DNA of 64,000 bases from NCBI GenBank assembly GCA_020249925.1, contig JADCER010000001.1:207953-271952 (forward strand), given 5' to 3'. Position 1 is the first letter of the stretch. Every line of letters begins with the position of its first letter. The position numbers were made by a program, and so were the translations under genes. The notes below the pieces were generated by a model. That model made no database searches and was not told the DNA's origin. It was given only the letters and a program-made list of their open reading frames with translations. Source of the DNA: Roseomonas sp. GTDB taxonomy: Bacteria; Pseudomonadota; Alphaproteobacteria; Acetobacterales; Acetobacteraceae. This document shows, in pieces, positions 18,988-29,115 of this stretch.

Positions 18988-19023
18988 AAGATAGCTCGGA
19001 TATCCTAAGTATCTATCTTTTTT
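18988..19023. terminator. Weak terminator-like hairpin between Bug no. 2 and the recA promoter region
   Basis: AAGATAG (18988-18994) pairs with CTATCTT (19013-19019), with a T-run to 19023 on the plus strand and, on the minus strand, a T-rich stretch after the stem. It would close the hyuB-hyuA-Bug transcript just before the recA promoter. The stem is AT-rich and the loop is long, so the call is tentative. Confidence 0.35.
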
Positions 19024-19044
19024 CGATTATTTTTTGAGGCCCCA

Positions 19045-20025
19045 TCACCCCGGCGCGCGAATGCCCCGGCTCCTGATCACCTCACCCCATTTGGCAAGCT
19101 CCCGTGTCCAATAGGCGTCAAACTCCGCCGGGCTATCGCCGATCGGCTCGGTCCCTTGCGTGATCATCTGCTGGCGGAAGGCCGGATCATCCACCGCGGC
19201 GCGCACCGCGCCCGCCAGCCGTTCCACCACCACGCTCGGCAGGCCTGCCGGGCCCATCAGCGCCATATCGGTCGAGGAATCAAACCCCGCGACGCCTGAT
19301 TCCGCGAGTGTCGGCAAATCCGGCAGCAAGGAACTGCGCGTCGCCGTTCCCACCGCCAGCAGCTTCAGCGTCCCCGCAGCACGATGCGGCAGCGATGATA
19401 CCGCATCAATGAAGGACATTTGCGTCTCCCCAGCCACCACCGCCTGCATGGAAGGCGCACCACCGCGATAGGGCACATGCAGCATCCTGAGCCCGGCAAT
19501 CGCCATCAGCATTTCCGTCGCCAAATGGCTGGAAGCACCAATCCCAGCAGAGGAAAAGAAGATCTGATCCGGCCGGTCACGAACATAATCCAGGAATTCC
19601 GCAATAGTGTTTACCGGCAGCGCGGGATGCACGCAAAGCGCCTGTGGTGTACGCCCAACCAGGCTGATCCCAATGAAATCCGCGCGATTGTCATAGGGCA
19701 GCGGGTTGATGAGATGGGGCGCGATGGCATAGGTGCTATTGGTCGCGAAAAGCAGCGTATGGCCATCCGGCCGCGCACGAGCGACCGCGCCATGCCCGAT
19801 GGTGCCCGATGCGCCGGCGCGATTATCCACCACGAATTGCTGGCCGAAAGCGGTGCTGAAGCGCTGTGCGAAAAGCCGCGCCATGGTGTCCGATGAACCG
19901 CCCGCCGGCCAGGGGTTGATGATCTGCACCGGGCGCGCGGGCCAGACCTCCTGCGCGGAAGCCTTGCGCAATGCGGGCGCAGCGAGCAGCCCGGCCAGAA
20001 CCACTCGGCGTTGGATGGAATGCAT
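19045..20025 (-). CDS. Bug/TctC-family substrate receptor in the hydantoinase operon (no. 2)
   Basis: Periplasmic receptor, 326 residues, leader ending in ALRKASAQ (about 25). It has the PWPAGGSSDTMAR pyrophosphate-like loop (about 38-50) and HVPYRG (about 175-180) followed by VAGETQMSFIDA. It starts 11 bases after the hyuA stop on the same strand, so it is most likely the last gene of a hyuB-hyuA-bug transcript. The receptor therefore probably binds the compound that HyuAB hydrolyses, such as a hydantoin or oxoproline-like lactam. The substrate is inferred only from this linkage. Confidence 0.88.
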   Translation of the reverse strand: MHSIQRRVVLAGLLAAPALRKASAQEVWPARPVQIINPWPAGGSSDTMARLFAQRFSTAFGQQFVVDNRAGASGTIGHGAVARARPDGHTLLFATNSTYAIAPHLINPLPYDNRADFIGISLVGRTPQALCVHPALPVNTIAEFLDYVRDRPDQIFFSSAGIGASSHLATEMLMAIAGLRMLHVPYRGGAPSMQAVVAGETQMSFIDAVSSLPHRAAGTLKLLAVGTATRSSLLPDLPTLAESGVAGFDSSTDMALMGPAGLPSVVVERLAGAVRAAVDDPAFRQQMITQGTEPIGDSPAEFDAYWTRELAKWGEVIRSRGIRAPG

Positions 20026-20036
20026 GGAAGCCTCCT

Positions 20037-22127
20037 TCAGCTTTGGCTCAATTCAATGACCAGATTGCGGTGCCTGTCCACGGAAACCTGAGCCCCGGGC
20101 GGGATGACGCAGGTTGATTCGCGTTCTTCCACCAGCGCCGGCCCCGCAAAAGAAGCCCCAGGCGCCAGGCGATAGCGGTCATACACCGCGCAATCGCACC
20201 AGCCATGGCCTTCAAACAGCGCATGCCGGGTGCCGCGCCGCGCTTCTCCAGCTTCGGCCTTTTGTGCGCCCTCCATCGCGATATCGCGCCCGGGCGCGGA
20301 AGCGGCGAGCCGCCAGGTGAGTGCTTCAATCGGCAGCCCATCCAGCGCTCGGCCAAAGCGTTCGCGGTAGGCCGCGAGGAAATTCTGCTCAATCGCCGCG
20401 ATATCATCCGCACCGGGCTTCAGGCTTGGCATCGGTACGGGGATTTCAAAACCCTGGCCGACATAGCGCATATCCGCCGCCGGCTTGTAGATGATGTCCG
20501 CGGGATCAGCGCCGGCGCCCAGCAACAACCCGCGCGCTTCAGCGACCATCTCGGCATAAAGTGCCGCGATTTTCGCCCAATCAAGCCTTTCCAATCGCCC
20601 GACAAGGCTGCGCACCAAATCAGTCGCGGGAGGTGCCACCAGAAAGCCAATCGCAGAAGCAACGCCAGCGCCTAGCGGCACAAGCACGCGCTTGATCTTG
20701 AGCAGCCGCGCCAAATCACAGGCATGCACCGGCCCTGCGCCGCCAAAGGCAATCAGCGTAAAGCGGCGCGGATCGCGGCCCTTTTCTGCCATATGCATGC
20801 GGGTTGCCGCCGCCATGGTCTCATCCACAATGCGGCGAATGCCAAGCGCGGCATCATCGGCACTCACGCCCAGTTTCGCGGAAAGATCACCACTCACGGC
20901 GCGTGTGACGGCGTTGAGGTCAAGCGCCATTTCACCACCCAGGAAATAGGCGGGATCAAGCCGGCCCAACACCAGATCGGAATCGGTCACCGTGGGCTCA
21001 ACACCGCCCCGCCCGTAGCAGATTGGTCCCGGCTTGGCGCCGGCACTGCGCGGGCCAACCTTCATCAGCCCGGAAGCGCGATCAACCCGCGCAATGGAAC
21101 CACCGCCCGCGCCGATTTCGATCATGTCCACGACGGAGACTTTCAGCGGCAGGCCGGAACCCTTTTGGAAGCGCCGCACGCGCCCCGCTTCGAAATCGAA
21201 TTTGCGGTCCGGCGCGCCATTCTGGATCAGGCACATCTTGGCCGTCGTGCCGCCCATGTCATAGGAAATCACCTGATCAAGCCCGGCGCGTTGCGCGAGC
21301 CAGGACGCCGCCATGGCCCCCGCCGCCGGCCCGCTTTCAATCAGCCGGATCGGGTAATCCTTCGCCTCCTGCACGGAAGCAATGCCGCCGCCCGAGAGCA
21401 TGACATAAAGCGCCCCGGTCACGCCAAGTGCGGCGAGGGATGCTTCAAGCTTCGCCAAATAGCGCTGCATGCGCGGCTGCACATAGGCATTGGCGCAGGC
21501 GGTGCTGATGCGCTCAAACTCGCGAATTTCCGGCGCCACGGCGGAAGACAGTGTCATGGGCAGATCAGGATAAAGGGTGCGGATTACCTCCGCCGCGCGG
21601 CGTTCATGGCGCGGGTCGCGCCAGGCATGCAAAAAGCCAATCGCCAGCGCCTCAACCTTTTCCACCTCCACCAATTGGCGCGTGGCGGCGATCAGCGCGG
21701 CCTCATCCAGCGGCAGCAAGATGTTGCCCTGGACATCCAGCCGCTCGGGCACTTCCAGGCGCAAATGGCGCGGCACCAAAGTCGGCGGCGCTTCCAGGAA
21801 AAGATCGTACAAATCATAGCGGATTTCGCGCCCAATCTCGATGGAATCGCGAAACCCATCGGTGGTGAGCAAACCCACCTTGCAGCCGGTGCGTTCAATG
21901 ATGGTATTCGTCACCAGCGTCGTGCCATGCACAATGCTGTGCAGATCGCCCGGCTTCAGGCCGGTTTCTTCCAGCAGGCGCGCAATGCCGGCGACAATCG
22001 CTTCCGAGGGATCATCCGGCGTTGTCAGCCGCTTGCCGGTCGCGACCAGATTGCGCGCGGGATCATGCAATACGAAATCGGTGAAGGTGCCACCGACATC
22101 AACGCCGATGCGGGCTGTCGCACTCAT
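20037..22127 (-). CDS. hyuA: Hydantoinase/oxoprolinase subunit A
   Basis: ATP-dependent ring-opening enzyme subunit of the HyuA (N-methylhydantoinase A/5-oxoprolinase) family, 696 residues. The acetate/sugar kinase/Hsp70-like ATP fold is visible as GVDVGGTFTDFVLHD (8-22) and SYDMGGTTAKMCL (about 290-302), with VHGTTLVTNT (about 66-75) and GGAGPVHACDLAR (about 463-475). The start overlaps the hyuB stop by four bases (ATGA). Members include 5-oxoprolinase, acetone carboxylase beta and N-methylhydantoinase. The 700-residue split form with a separate B subunit favours hydantoinase or a related lactamase. Confidence 0.9.
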   Translation of the reverse strand: MSATARIGVDVGGTFTDFVLHDPARNLVATGKRLTTPDDPSEAIVAGIARLLEETGLKPGDLHSIVHGTTLVTNTIIERTGCKVGLLTTDGFRDSIEIGREIRYDLYDLFLEAPPTLVPRHLRLEVPERLDVQGNILLPLDEAALIAATRQLVEVEKVEALAIGFLHAWRDPRHERRAAEVIRTLYPDLPMTLSSAVAPEIREFERISTACANAYVQPRMQRYLAKLEASLAALGVTGALYVMLSGGGIASVQEAKDYPIRLIESGPAAGAMAASWLAQRAGLDQVISYDMGGTTAKMCLIQNGAPDRKFDFEAGRVRRFQKGSGLPLKVSVVDMIEIGAGGGSIARVDRASGLMKVGPRSAGAKPGPICYGRGGVEPTVTDSDLVLGRLDPAYFLGGEMALDLNAVTRAVSGDLSAKLGVSADDAALGIRRIVDETMAAATRMHMAEKGRDPRRFTLIAFGGAGPVHACDLARLLKIKRVLVPLGAGVASAIGFLVAPPATDLVRSLVGRLERLDWAKIAALYAEMVAEARGLLLGAGADPADIIYKPAADMRYVGQGFEIPVPMPSLKPGADDIAAIEQNFLAAYRERFGRALDGLPIEALTWRLAASAPGRDIAMEGAQKAEAGEARRGTRHALFEGHGWCDCAVYDRYRLAPGASFAGPALVEERESTCVIPPGAQVSVDRHRNLVIELSQS

Positions 22128-23785
22128 GGCTTCACCCCGTAATCACGCGCCGCCCCTGCGGCCGAGACATAGCCATCGCGGATATCAGCCGCCAAGGCTT
22201 CGGGATCACGCGTTGCGGGGTCTCCATAACCCCCACCGCCGGGATAAAGCAGCGTCACGCGCGTCCCGGGCGCCACGGTGGTGCGGGATTTCGGATGCGG
22301 GCGCGTGCCATCATCAAAAGCAATCACCGCTGCACCGCCCGCCGCGCCGCCCAGCACACCTTGCGCGGGGTGGTCGCGCCGGTCGGACAGCAGTGAAAGC
22401 CGTACCTCGTCCGGGGCGCGCACCTCAATCTCCACTTCCTGCCCGAGCCCGCCGCGGAAGCGCCCCGCGCCGCCGGAATCCGCGCGCAGTCTTTTCTTCC
22501 AGACCACAAGTGGCGCCACACTCTCATAAGCTTCAATCGAACCGGCGCCGACATTGGTGGGGAAGGCCGTGGTCGGCAGGCCGTCGCGATGCGGTGAAGC
22601 GCCCATGCCGCCCGAGGCGAACAGCACCTGCGAAAACCGATCCCCCGCGCCATCCAACCCGCTGAAAAGTGCCCGCATGGTGGGCGCACCGCCGCATTCG
22701 GCGATGATCTTATCCGGCATGATGGGTGCCAGCGCTTTATAGATTGCGCCTGCGAGCAAATGCCCGGTCAATTGCCGCGCGCTGCACGCCGCCGGGAAGC
22801 GCGGGTTCAGGATGCTGCCTTCCGGCGCGCTCACGGTAATGGCGCCATAGGAACCCTCATTGCGCGGGGTGAAGGGATCAAGCGCGCATTTCACCGGATA
22901 AACCGAATAGGCGTGGGTGTAATTCATCACGCAATTGATGCCGCGATCCACCTGCTTGGACGTACCGGCGAAATCAATATGCATAGTGTCACCCTTGATG
23001 GTGACAGCGCAGGCGATGCGCGTAATCGCCTCATCAAAGCCATCCGCTTCCAGGGTGGAATGCCAGGTGCCATCGGGCAGTGCCGCAATGGCACGGCGCA
23101 TGGCGGCATCCGCGCGTTGATGCAGCGCCGCGCCTAGCCCTTGCAAATCAGGCAGTCCCGTATCGCCCAAAAATTCATCCACGCCGCGCGCGCAGACCTC
23201 ATTGGCGATCACCTGCGCTTCCAGATCGCCCATCACCTGCCGTGGCAGGCGTACATTTGCGAGCAAAACCTCCGCCAAATCCTCATTGCGTTTACCCGCG
23301 CGAAACAGGCGGGAAGGGGGGATGCGGATGCCTTCCTCAAACAATTCCCGGCAATCGGCTGACCAGAGCGCGCCGCCAACATCGGGCGAATGGGAAATGG
23401 ACCCGGCGAAGCCAACCAGGCGCCCCTTGTGGAAAATCGGGCTGACCGCGGTGAAGTCCGGCAAATGCCCGGTGGCGAGCCAGGGATCATTGGTAATCAC
23501 GCAATCGCCCGGCTGCCAGGTTTCCGCCGGGAAGCGTTCCAGAAATGTCTTCGTGGTTTTCGGCAGAATGCAGGAAAAGGAAGCAATGCCCCCGGTATTT
23601 TCACTTATGGAATCGCCATTGCGGTCCATCAGCACGGTGGCGAAGTCATTTGACTCGCGCACAATGGTGGAAAAGGCCGTGCGCAGCAGTCCGGTTGCGG
23701 CCTCATCAGCGATGGAAATCAGCCGTGACCAAAAAATTTCCAGGCTGATTGGATCAAATGCGTCCTGCCGATCATGCGCTGCCAT
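22124..23785 (-). CDS. hyuB: Hydantoinase/oxoprolinase subunit B
   Basis: Partner subunit of HyuA, 553 residues from the chosen start. The start is placed at ATG 23785, with a GGGATGGA-like site upstream; the first 12 residues of the longer ORF (to 23821) have no family match. Typical HyuB features are DPISLEIFWSRLISI near the N-terminus, CVITNDPWLATGHLPD (about 94-109) and RDHPAQGVLGG in the C-terminal part. It is the first gene of hyuB-hyuA-bug. The order B before A is the reverse of the classical hyuA-hyuB order. A glycosyltransferase gene lies 75 bases upstream on the same strand and may or may not share the transcript. Confidence 0.9.
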   Translation of the reverse strand: MAAHDRQDAFDPISLEIFWSRLISIADEAATGLLRTAFSTIVRESNDFATVLMDRNGDSISENTGGIASFSCILPKTTKTFLERFPAETWQPGDCVITNDPWLATGHLPDFTAVSPIFHKGRLVGFAGSISHSPDVGGALWSADCRELFEEGIRIPPSRLFRAGKRNEDLAEVLLANVRLPRQVMGDLEAQVIANEVCARGVDEFLGDTGLPDLQGLGAALHQRADAAMRRAIAALPDGTWHSTLEADGFDEAITRIACAVTIKGDTMHIDFAGTSKQVDRGINCVMNYTHAYSVYPVKCALDPFTPRNEGSYGAITVSAPEGSILNPRFPAACSARQLTGHLLAGAIYKALAPIMPDKIIAECGGAPTMRALFSGLDGAGDRFSQVLFASGGMGASPHRDGLPTTAFPTNVGAGSIEAYESVAPLVVWKKRLRADSGGAGRFRGGLGQEVEIEVRAPDEVRLSLLSDRRDHPAQGVLGGAAGGAAVIAFDDGTRPHPKSRTTVAPGTRVTLLYPGGGGYGDPATRDPEALAADIRDGYVSAAGAARDYGVKP

Positions 23786-23860
23786 GCTGTTCCATCCCAA
23801 GGCGAGCCATGCGTCGCGCATGGCCCGGGCATCGGAAGCCCGGATGGCAGGCGCGTCAAG

Positions 23861-25534
23861 TCACTCGGGCTTGGCTTCCTCAGCGGGTGAGATGGTGATC
23901 AGGCCAAGCTTCATCAGCCAGACTATGCCCATGGCGGCGCGCGGGCGCTGATCCGGCGGCAATGTGCCGCCCAGTTCAGCCGCCGTCATGCTGCCCTGCG
24001 CCAGGCGTTCCAGCATCGCCTGAAAACCATTGAGGGAAGGCAGCAGTGACCCGCGATAAATGGCGCCCGGAATGGCAGCACGCTGGCGCAACAGATCGAG
24101 ATTGGCGCCCGGCACCAGTGTAACGAGCTGCTTCGGATCCAGCCGATGCGTTGGATAATCACCAAACAACATGAAGGGATCAGGGCGGGTCGGCGCCGGC
24201 TGGCGGCCGGGGATGATTGGCGCAAATTCCGTGGCCTTGGCGCGGATGCGCGCCTGTTCCTGCCAGAGTGCGAGATATTGCGGAATAATGGCCGCCCAAT
24301 CATAAACCCGCCTGGCGCGCAGCCTTGCCGCTTCTGCCATTTGTCGGCGCAAATTCGCATCTTCCGCCAGCCGAAAATAGGCATCCGCTGCCGCGCCGAT
24401 ATCCATCGCTATGCCTTGTGACGTGCTGCGCAGATAGGCGTTGTAGTCATCAGCACCCATCTGATAGCGCGTGGCAATCGGATTGCCATTGCCGCCCATC
24501 AGGGTGCGAATGCGAAACCCAGTGACGCCATCTTCCACCGTATCGCGGAAGCCATCCCAATCCGTCACCACCACGGGCAGGCCAGCCGCCATGGCCTCCA
24601 CCGGGGCCAGACCAAAGGTTTCCTGGATGTTATCCACCGGCAGGGTGAAGATATCCGCCGCCGCCCAGGCTTTTGAGCGTATCTCGGCATTCTGGCCATC
24701 CAGCAGATGCACCTTCACATCCGGGCATGCCTGGGTCGCGGCCTCGGTAAAGGCGGGGCCGGAACCATCCTTTTCAATCCAGCCAGTCATCAGCAAATGC
24801 AGCTTCCGCCCACGCCTTTCGGCGGCTCTTTGCAAGGCCAGGAACATGGGCAGTGGCGAAAACTTGGTCGCGCTGGAAAGCCGCGCCACCAGAATAATCG
24901 TGATATCCTCAGCCCCGATGCCCAGTTCCTGGCGATAAGCGGCACCCAAGGCCGGGTCACGGCGGAAGGCATCGCAATCCACGCCTAGCGGGATCAAGGG
25001 CAGCATGGGCACGCCAGCACGCGTCGCCCCCAAAGCGCCTTGCAGATAGGCCACATTTTCCTGCAATTGCCGCCGCACCATGCTCTGTACCCCGCGGGAA
25101 GTGCAGATGATCGCATCCCATGGCTGCACCGGGGCGGTCAGGGCTTGGGCCAGCGTTTCCATCACCCGTTCGGTGGCGGTGGTATGCGTCACCCCGCAAA
25201 TGCTGAAAGCGCGCTGATTGCCGGACCGGCGCCGCCAAAAGGCGAAGGGTTCAAGCTTTGGGCCGGGCAGGAATAGCGTACCGGCCTCCGCAACCGGGCG
25301 CTGATCCTCAAAGCCGGTGGTCCGCACCTGCAAACCCGGCGCGCGGGCCCGGATTTCCGCCGGGAAATCCTTCGCCTCCTGGTCATTCAGCATCAGCCCA
25401 ACCAGGCTTTCCAGCCCAGCATGGCGGATCAAGCCATTCAGGAAGCCATCGCCCGCGACCCGCCGGCCGAGCATGGCTTGGCCCTGCGACACATAGCCAT
25501 CAGCGGCGTAGAGAATGGCAAGGGAACGGGTCAT
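23861..25534 (-). CDS. Glycosyltransferase family 4-like protein with C-terminal extension
   Basis: Cytoplasmic or membrane-associated glycosyltransferase of GT-B fold, 557 residues. The nucleotide-sugar domain is clear: IILVARLSSATKFSPLP (about 214-230), a DGQNAEIRSKAWAAADIF segment, and the GT4 E-x7-E motif ETFGLAPVE followed by AMAAGLPVV. The last 120 or so residues, after a Pro-rich linker, are not part of the catalytic fold; they contain a compact helix-rich piece (about 500-550) resembling a winged-helix or PqqD-like module. Acceptor and sugar are unknown. The gene is divergent from zapE and not in a polysaccharide cluster. Confidence 0.8.
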   Translation of the reverse strand: MTRSLAILYAADGYVSQGQAMLGRRVAGDGFLNGLIRHAGLESLVGLMLNDQEAKDFPAEIRARAPGLQVRTTGFEDQRPVAEAGTLFLPGPKLEPFAFWRRRSGNQRAFSICGVTHTTATERVMETLAQALTAPVQPWDAIICTSRGVQSMVRRQLQENVAYLQGALGATRAGVPMLPLIPLGVDCDAFRRDPALGAAYRQELGIGAEDITIILVARLSSATKFSPLPMFLALQRAAERRGRKLHLLMTGWIEKDGSGPAFTEAATQACPDVKVHLLDGQNAEIRSKAWAAADIFTLPVDNIQETFGLAPVEAMAAGLPVVVTDWDGFRDTVEDGVTGFRIRTLMGGNGNPIATRYQMGADDYNAYLRSTSQGIAMDIGAAADAYFRLAEDANLRRQMAEAARLRARRVYDWAAIIPQYLALWQEQARIRAKATEFAPIIPGRQPAPTRPDPFMLFGDYPTHRLDPKQLVTLVPGANLDLLRQRAAIPGAIYRGSLLPSLNGFQAMLERLAQGSMTAAELGGTLPPDQRPRAAMGIVWLMKLGLITISPAEEAKPE

Positions 25535-25637
25535 GGGACATCACACCTTGGATGATGCATCGTCACTAATTCCTTCCCCGCCCCTGATCAATGCTGCCCC
25601 GATTGTGGGGCCGCCCCTGCCGGGCTAGAGGCGCCGC

Positions 25638-26831
25638 ATGCAGCTTGTTGAGGAAAGCGACTCGAAAACCAAGGCGGCGGCGCCTGGGCCAAAGCCCGCC
25701 TATCAGGCGAAGCTTGCCGCCGGCGAATTGGCGCCCGATCCCGCCCAGGCCGCGGCGATGGAGCGTTTGCAGGCGCTTTGGCAGGCGCTGCGCGGTTATG
25801 ACCCGGCGCCCTTGGACCCGCCGGCGAAACCGGCCGGGCTGCTTGGCCGGCTTTTTGGCCGTGCCACTGCCCCGGCGCGCCCTGATCCCCCGCAAGGCCT
25901 CTATTTGGTGGGGGAGGTCGGGCGCGGCAAATCCATGCTCATGGACCTGTTTTTTGAGACCGCCGAGGTCCCGCGCAAGCAAAGGCTGCATTTCCACGCC
26001 TTCATGCAGCAGGCGCATCGGCGCATTCATGGCTGGAAGCAGGTGCATGGCGATAGCGCGGACCCCATCCCGCCCTTGGCCGATTCAATCGCCGCCGATG
26101 CTGCCCTGCTTTGTTTTGATGAATTCCAGGTCCATGACATTGCGGATGCCATGATCCTGGGCCGGCTGTTTGAGGCGCTTTTTGCCCGCGGCACGGTGGT
26201 GGTCGCGACCTCCAACACGGCCCCGGATGACCTGTTCAAGGGCCAGCCGGGCCGCGATGCCTTTCTGCCCTTCATCGCCCTGATCAACCGCCATGTTGAA
26301 GTCTGGCCCCTGGCGGCGGCGCGCGATTACCGGCGCGAAAGGATCAGAAGTCTGCCGACCTGGCATGTCCCCGCCGATGGCCGCGCCGAAGCGGCGCTCG
26401 ATGCCGCCTTTGCCGAGCTTACCGGCCAGGCGCGGGGGGCGCCGATGGAACTGCCCTTGCTTGGCCGGGTGATTGAGGTGGCGGAAGCCGCCCGCGGTGT
26501 CGCGCGTTTCGATTTCAATCAGCTTTGCGGCAGGCCACTTGGCCCTGCGGATTACCTGGCGATTGCCGAGGCCTTCCACACCCTGGTGCTGGACAATATC
26601 CCCCGCCTGGGGCCGGAGAATTTCGACAAGGCGCGGCGCTTCATCACCTGCATAGACACGCTTTACGAACACCGCTGCAAGCTGGTGGCGAGTGCCGCTT
26701 CCAGCCCGGATCAGCTTTATGAACGCGGCACCAATGCCGCCATGTTTGAACGCACGGCGTCCAGGCTCGCGGAAATGCAGAGCCAGGATTACCGCGCCTT
26801 GCCCCATTTGGGGGGCCAAACCCCTGGCTGA
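25638..26831 (+). CDS. zapE: AFG1/ZapE family ATPase
   Basis: AAA-type ATPase, 397 residues, related to mitochondrial AFG1/LACE1 and to E. coli ZapE, which acts at the division ring. Walker A is GEVGRGKS (92-99) and Walker B LLCFDEFQV (about 155-163), followed by the family signature DIADAMILGRLF. An N-terminal insert with KPAGLLGRLFGR precedes the nucleotide site. In many alphaproteobacteria this gene sits next to mdh, as here (mdh starts 75 bases later). Start at ATG 25638. Confidence 0.92.
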   Translation: MQLVEESDSKTKAAAPGPKPAYQAKLAAGELAPDPAQAAAMERLQALWQALRGYDPAPLDPPAKPAGLLGRLFGRATAPARPDPPQGLYLVGEVGRGKSMLMDLFFETAEVPRKQRLHFHAFMQQAHRRIHGWKQVHGDSADPIPPLADSIAADAALLCFDEFQVHDIADAMILGRLFEALFARGTVVVATSNTAPDDLFKGQPGRDAFLPFIALINRHVEVWPLAAARDYRRERIRSLPTWHVPADGRAEAALDAAFAELTGQARGAPMELPLLGRVIEVAEAARGVARFDFNQLCGRPLGPADYLAIAEAFHTLVLDNIPRLGPENFDKARRFITCIDTLYEHRCKLVASAASSPDQLYERGTNAAMFERTASRLAEMQSQDYRALPHLGGQTPG

Positions 26832-26897
26832 GCGGTTACCGCCTTGCCGGGGCGGGGCTTCGGGGCTAGGAAACGGGCGTTTTCCAGGCAAGGTTAA

Positions 26898-27860
<963 letters not shown>

Positions 27861-27868
27861 CAAGCCCT

Positions 27869-27893
27869 GGGCCAGGTCCTGCCTGGCCCTTTT
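27869..27893 (+). terminator. Terminator or attenuator between mdh and sucC
   Basis: GGGCCAGG (27869-27876) pairs with CCTGGCCC (27882-27889) around five bases, followed by TTTT (27890-27893). It begins nine bases after the mdh stop. The short T-run suggests partial termination, uncoupling mdh levels from the sucCDAB genes. Confidence 0.65.
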
Positions 27894-27918
27894 CGCATCC
27901 GGACCGGAGGCATTTTGT

Positions 27919-29112
27919 ATGAATATCCATGAATATCAGGCGAAAGAACTGCTGCGCCGCTATGGCGTTGCAGTATTGGAAGGCCATGTCGCCTGGAATG
28001 CCGAGGAAGCCGCCGCGGCTGCGGCCAAGCTCCCTGGCCCGGTCTATGTGGTGAAATCGCAAATCCATGCGGGTGGACGCGGCGCGGGTCGCTTCAAGGA
28101 AGACCCGAATGGCAAGGGCGGTGTGCGCGTGGTGAAATCGGTTGCCGATGTGAAGGCGGCTGCTGATGCGATGATCGGCAAGACGCTGGTGACGAAGCAG
28201 ACCGGCCCCGCCGGCAAGCTCGTGTCCCGCGTTTATATCGAAGATGGCTGCGATATCGCCCGCGAACTATACCTCGGCCTGCTGGTGGACCGCGCGACAT
28301 CGCGGCTCACCATCATGGCCTCCACCGAAGGCGGGATGGAGATTGAGGAAGTTGCCGAAAAGCATCCCGAGAAAATCCTGAAGGTCGCGATTGACCCCGC
28401 TTCGGGGGTTTCAGGGTTTCATGCGCGCAAGCTCGCCTTCGGGCTTGGGCTGACCGGCAAGCAGGTTGCGTCCTTCACCAAATTTGTCCTGGCGCTTTAC
28501 GGCGCCTTTGTTGAGCTTGATTGCGCCATTGTGGAAATCAACCCGCTGGTCGTGACCGGCGCGGGGGAGATCGTGGCACTCGATGCCAAGGTGTCCTTCG
28601 ACGATAACGCGCTGTTCCGCCATAAGGACCTTGAGGCGCTGCGCGATGACAGTGAAATGGACCCGAAGGAATTGGACGCGGTCAAGAATGACCTGAATTA
28701 TGTTGCGCTGGATGGTGAGATTGGCTGCATGGTCAATGGCGCGGGCCTTGCCATGGCAACCATGGATATCATTAAGCTTTATGGTTCAAGCCCGGCCAAC
28801 TTCCTGGATGTGGGTGGTACGGCCACGGCAGCGCGTGTCACTGAGGCGTTTCGCATCATCACCTCGGACGCCAATGTGAAGGCCATTCTGGTGAATATCT
28901 TCGGCGGCATCGCAAAATGCGACATGATCGCGACGGGCATTGTGGCAGCGACCAAGACGCTGTCTTTGAAAGTGCCTTTGGTGGTGCGGCTTGAAGGCAC
29001 CAATGTTGATCTCGGCAAGAAAATCCTGGCCGATAGCGGTCTTGCCATTATCCCCGCCGATAATCTGGCCGATGCGGCCAAGAAAGTCGTCGCTGCCGTG
29101 AAGGGGGCCTGA
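27919..29112 (+). CDS. sucC: Succinyl-CoA synthetase beta subunit (ADP-forming)
   Basis: Beta subunit that binds nucleotide and succinate and makes ATP from succinyl-CoA, 397 residues, normal length. It opens with the diagnostic [17 protein letters not shown] and has [12 protein letters not shown] (about 47-58) in the ATP-grasp part and the phosphate-loop [10 protein letters not shown] (about 330-339). GGAGG lies nine bases before the ATG. It is followed by sucD after three bases; the pair forms the alpha2beta2 enzyme. Confidence 0.98.
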   Translation: MNIHEYQAKELLRRYGVAVLEGHVAWNAEEAAAAAAKLPGPVYVVKSQIHAGGRGAGRFKEDPNGKGGVRVVKSVADVKAAADAMIGKTLVTKQTGPAGKLVSRVYIEDGCDIARELYLGLLVDRATSRLTIMASTEGGMEIEEVAEKHPEKILKVAIDPASGVSGFHARKLAFGLGLTGKQVASFTKFVLALYGAFVELDCAIVEINPLVVTGAGEIVALDAKVSFDDNALFRHKDLEALRDDSEMDPKELDAVKNDLNYVALDGEIGCMVNGAGLAMATMDIIKLYGSSPANFLDVGGTATAARVTEAFRIITSDANVKAILVNIFGGIAKCDMIATGIVAATKTLSLKVPLVVRLEGTNVDLGKKILADSGLAIIPADNLADAAKKVVAAVKGA

Positions 29113-29115
29113 ACC

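Noticed and set aside
20724-22142. 472-residue open frame antisense to hyuA
   Set aside because: Same artefact; the hyuA frame has clear ATP-fold motifs throughout.
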